This document shows, piece after piece, positions 6,005-6,763 of a DNA stretch of 6,763 bases; the first letter of the stretch is position 1, and each line of letters opens with the position of its first letter. The position numbers and the translations under genes are program-made. The notes under the pieces were generated by a model. The model was not told the origin of the DNA and made no database searches. It was given only the letters and a program-made list of their open reading frames with translations. Source of the DNA: Bacteroidales bacterium (GTDB lineage: Bacteria > Bacteroidota > Bacteroidia > Bacteroidales > ML635J-15); NCBI GenBank assembly GCA_007130555.1, contig SLSH01000360.1:1-6763 (forward strand), given 5' to 3'.

Positions 6005-6036
6005 TTTGCAGATTTAAAATATTTTTAATTTATTTG
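6005..6036 (+). promoter_or_regulatory. Candidate promoter of the FnIII-repeat gene
   Basis: TTTG (6005-6008) is followed after 20 nt by TTTATTTG (6029-6036), one base from TAnnTTTG, at the expected -33/-7 spacing. Transcription would start near 6043, about 47 nt before the ATG at 6090. An exact -7 match, TATATTTG, also occurs at 5997-6004 but lacks a well-spaced -33. The rest of 5905-6089 is AT-rich with no visible gene. Confidence 0.35.
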
Positions 6037-6089
6037 CACATATTAATTCTATCTAATAAAAAAGTTCTTTATTAACTTAAACTTAAACT

Positions 6090-6763
6090 ATGAAAAATTC
6101 TGCTTTTTGTTTTTTAATCATTATTTGTTTATTAAATTTCAATTCTGTTAAAGCATGGGATTCTCCCGCATTATCTTCTCCGGATAACGGTGAAAGTGTT
6201 TGGACAGGTGTAACTTTAGATTGGAATGCCGTTCCAAATTCCGAAAAGTATCATCTTCAGGTAGATACAACTGAAGATTTTAATTCTCCGGTGTTATTTG
6301 AAATCCATAAGGATTATATTAGCACCTCCAGTTCTAATGCAGATACACGGCATTATAGTGAAGATTTATATTTTAATCAAATCTATTACTGGCGTGTAAG
6401 AGCTTATATTGAAGAAGATACATCAGAATGGAATACCAGATCGTTTACAACACGTGATTATGTTACTCTTACAACTCCTTATGAAGGAGATGATGATTGG
6501 ACAGGTCTCTCTTTATACTGGAATTCTCACCACGGAGTTTCGTACTACGATTTACAGATAGATACAAGCAGTAATTTCGATTCTCCTGTTTTTTATGAAA
6601 TTACAAATGAGTATATAAATACTTCTAGTTCTAATGCAGATACACAGCATTATATTAAAGATTTGTATTTCGGAAAAACTTACTATTGGCGTGTTCGTGC
6701 AAGAAATGAGGTTGACTCATCAGTATGGACAACCCGTAGTTTTATAACACGTGATTATGTTAC
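6090..6763 (+). CDS. Secreted protein with fibronectin-III-like tandem repeats, N-terminal part (runs off right edge)
   Basis: ATG at 6090 opens a frame of 224 full codons that continues past the window. Residues 1-22 form a signal peptide (hydrophobic 5-16, probable cleavage at VKA|W). Two tandem 99-residue units follow, about 27-125 and 126-224. Each has the FnIII-like outline: a start near SP or TP with WTG and a core Trp, then YxLQ(V/I)DT, F(N/D)SPV, and the late-strand YYWRVRA before a final W and TRSF. Slightly over half of the residues match between units. In Bacteroidota such proteins often end in a type IX sorting domain, but the C-terminus is outside the window. The ATG follows a CTTAAA direct repeat (6076-6087) with no Shine-Dalgarno, as is usual here. 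It is probably a surface or extracellular protein; ligand or enzyme activity is unknown. Confidence 0.85.
   Translation, partial: MKNSAFCFLIIICLLNFNSVKAWDSPALSSPDNGESVWTGVTLDWNAVPNSEKYHLQVDTTEDFNSPVLFEIHKDYISTSSSNADTRHYSEDLYFNQIYYWRVRAYIEEDTSEWNTRSFTTRDYVTLTTPYEGDDDWTGLSLYWNSHHGVSYYDLQIDTSSNFDSPVFYEITNEYINTSSSNADTQHYIKDLYFGKTYYWRVRARNEVDSSVWTTRSFITRDYV
6168..6763 (+). repeat. 297-bp in-frame tandem repeat (two copies, second reaches the edge)
   Basis: Unit 1 is about 6168-6464 and unit 2 begins about 6465. Exact words recur precisely 297 bp apart: a 19-nt word at 6330-6348 and 6627-6645, and an 18-nt word at 6449-6466 and 6746-6763. The period equals 99 codons, so copy-number change would keep the frame. 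More copies may follow outside the window. Confidence 0.85.

Overview
The window is AT-rich DNA that looks like Bacteroidota, most likely Bacteroidales or a relative. The evidence is genes starting after A/T-rich leaders with no clear Shine-Dalgarno, several TAnnTTTG -7 promoter-like boxes, an OstA-like protein of the Bacteroidota type, signal peptides ending FSQ or FAQ, and a repeat built on the GTCGAAATGA / AGATTTCTCC words I associate with Bacteroidota genomes. No rRNA, tRNA, CRISPR array or transposase gene was seen.

The left half (1-3213) is one minus-strand cluster, transcribed from about 3250 towards the left edge: a MoxR-type AAA+ ATPase, an exported OstA/LptA-like protein, a small P-loop protein of unknown function, and the first 28 codons of a putative lipoprotein cut by the window edge. 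Gaps of 21, 27 and 24 bp suggest an envelope-related operon.

A 174 bp divergent intergenic region separates this cluster from a plus-strand group. The group starts with an exported HMA-fold protein whose second metal-binding cysteine is gone. It is followed by a three-TM HisKA_3-type histidine kinase and a NarL/FixJ-type response regulator only 4 nt apart, a clear two-component pair. The kinase has proline where the family phosphatase motif has glutamine. What the regulator controls cannot be read from the window.

A 630 bp gene-free gap (5460-6089) follows. Its middle holds a 316 bp element, apparently undescribed here: two 94-nt imperfect inverted arms around a 128-nt core that contains two strong hairpins. 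Each arm can also fold on its own, and the apex sequences differ between arms while staying self-complementary. This looks like a MITE- or REPIN-like non-coding mobile element, or a structured RNA. The flanks (5460-5588 and 5905-6089) hold weak hairpins and a candidate promoter.

The window ends inside a secreted protein made of 99-residue fibronectin-III-like tandem repeats, which runs off the right edge.
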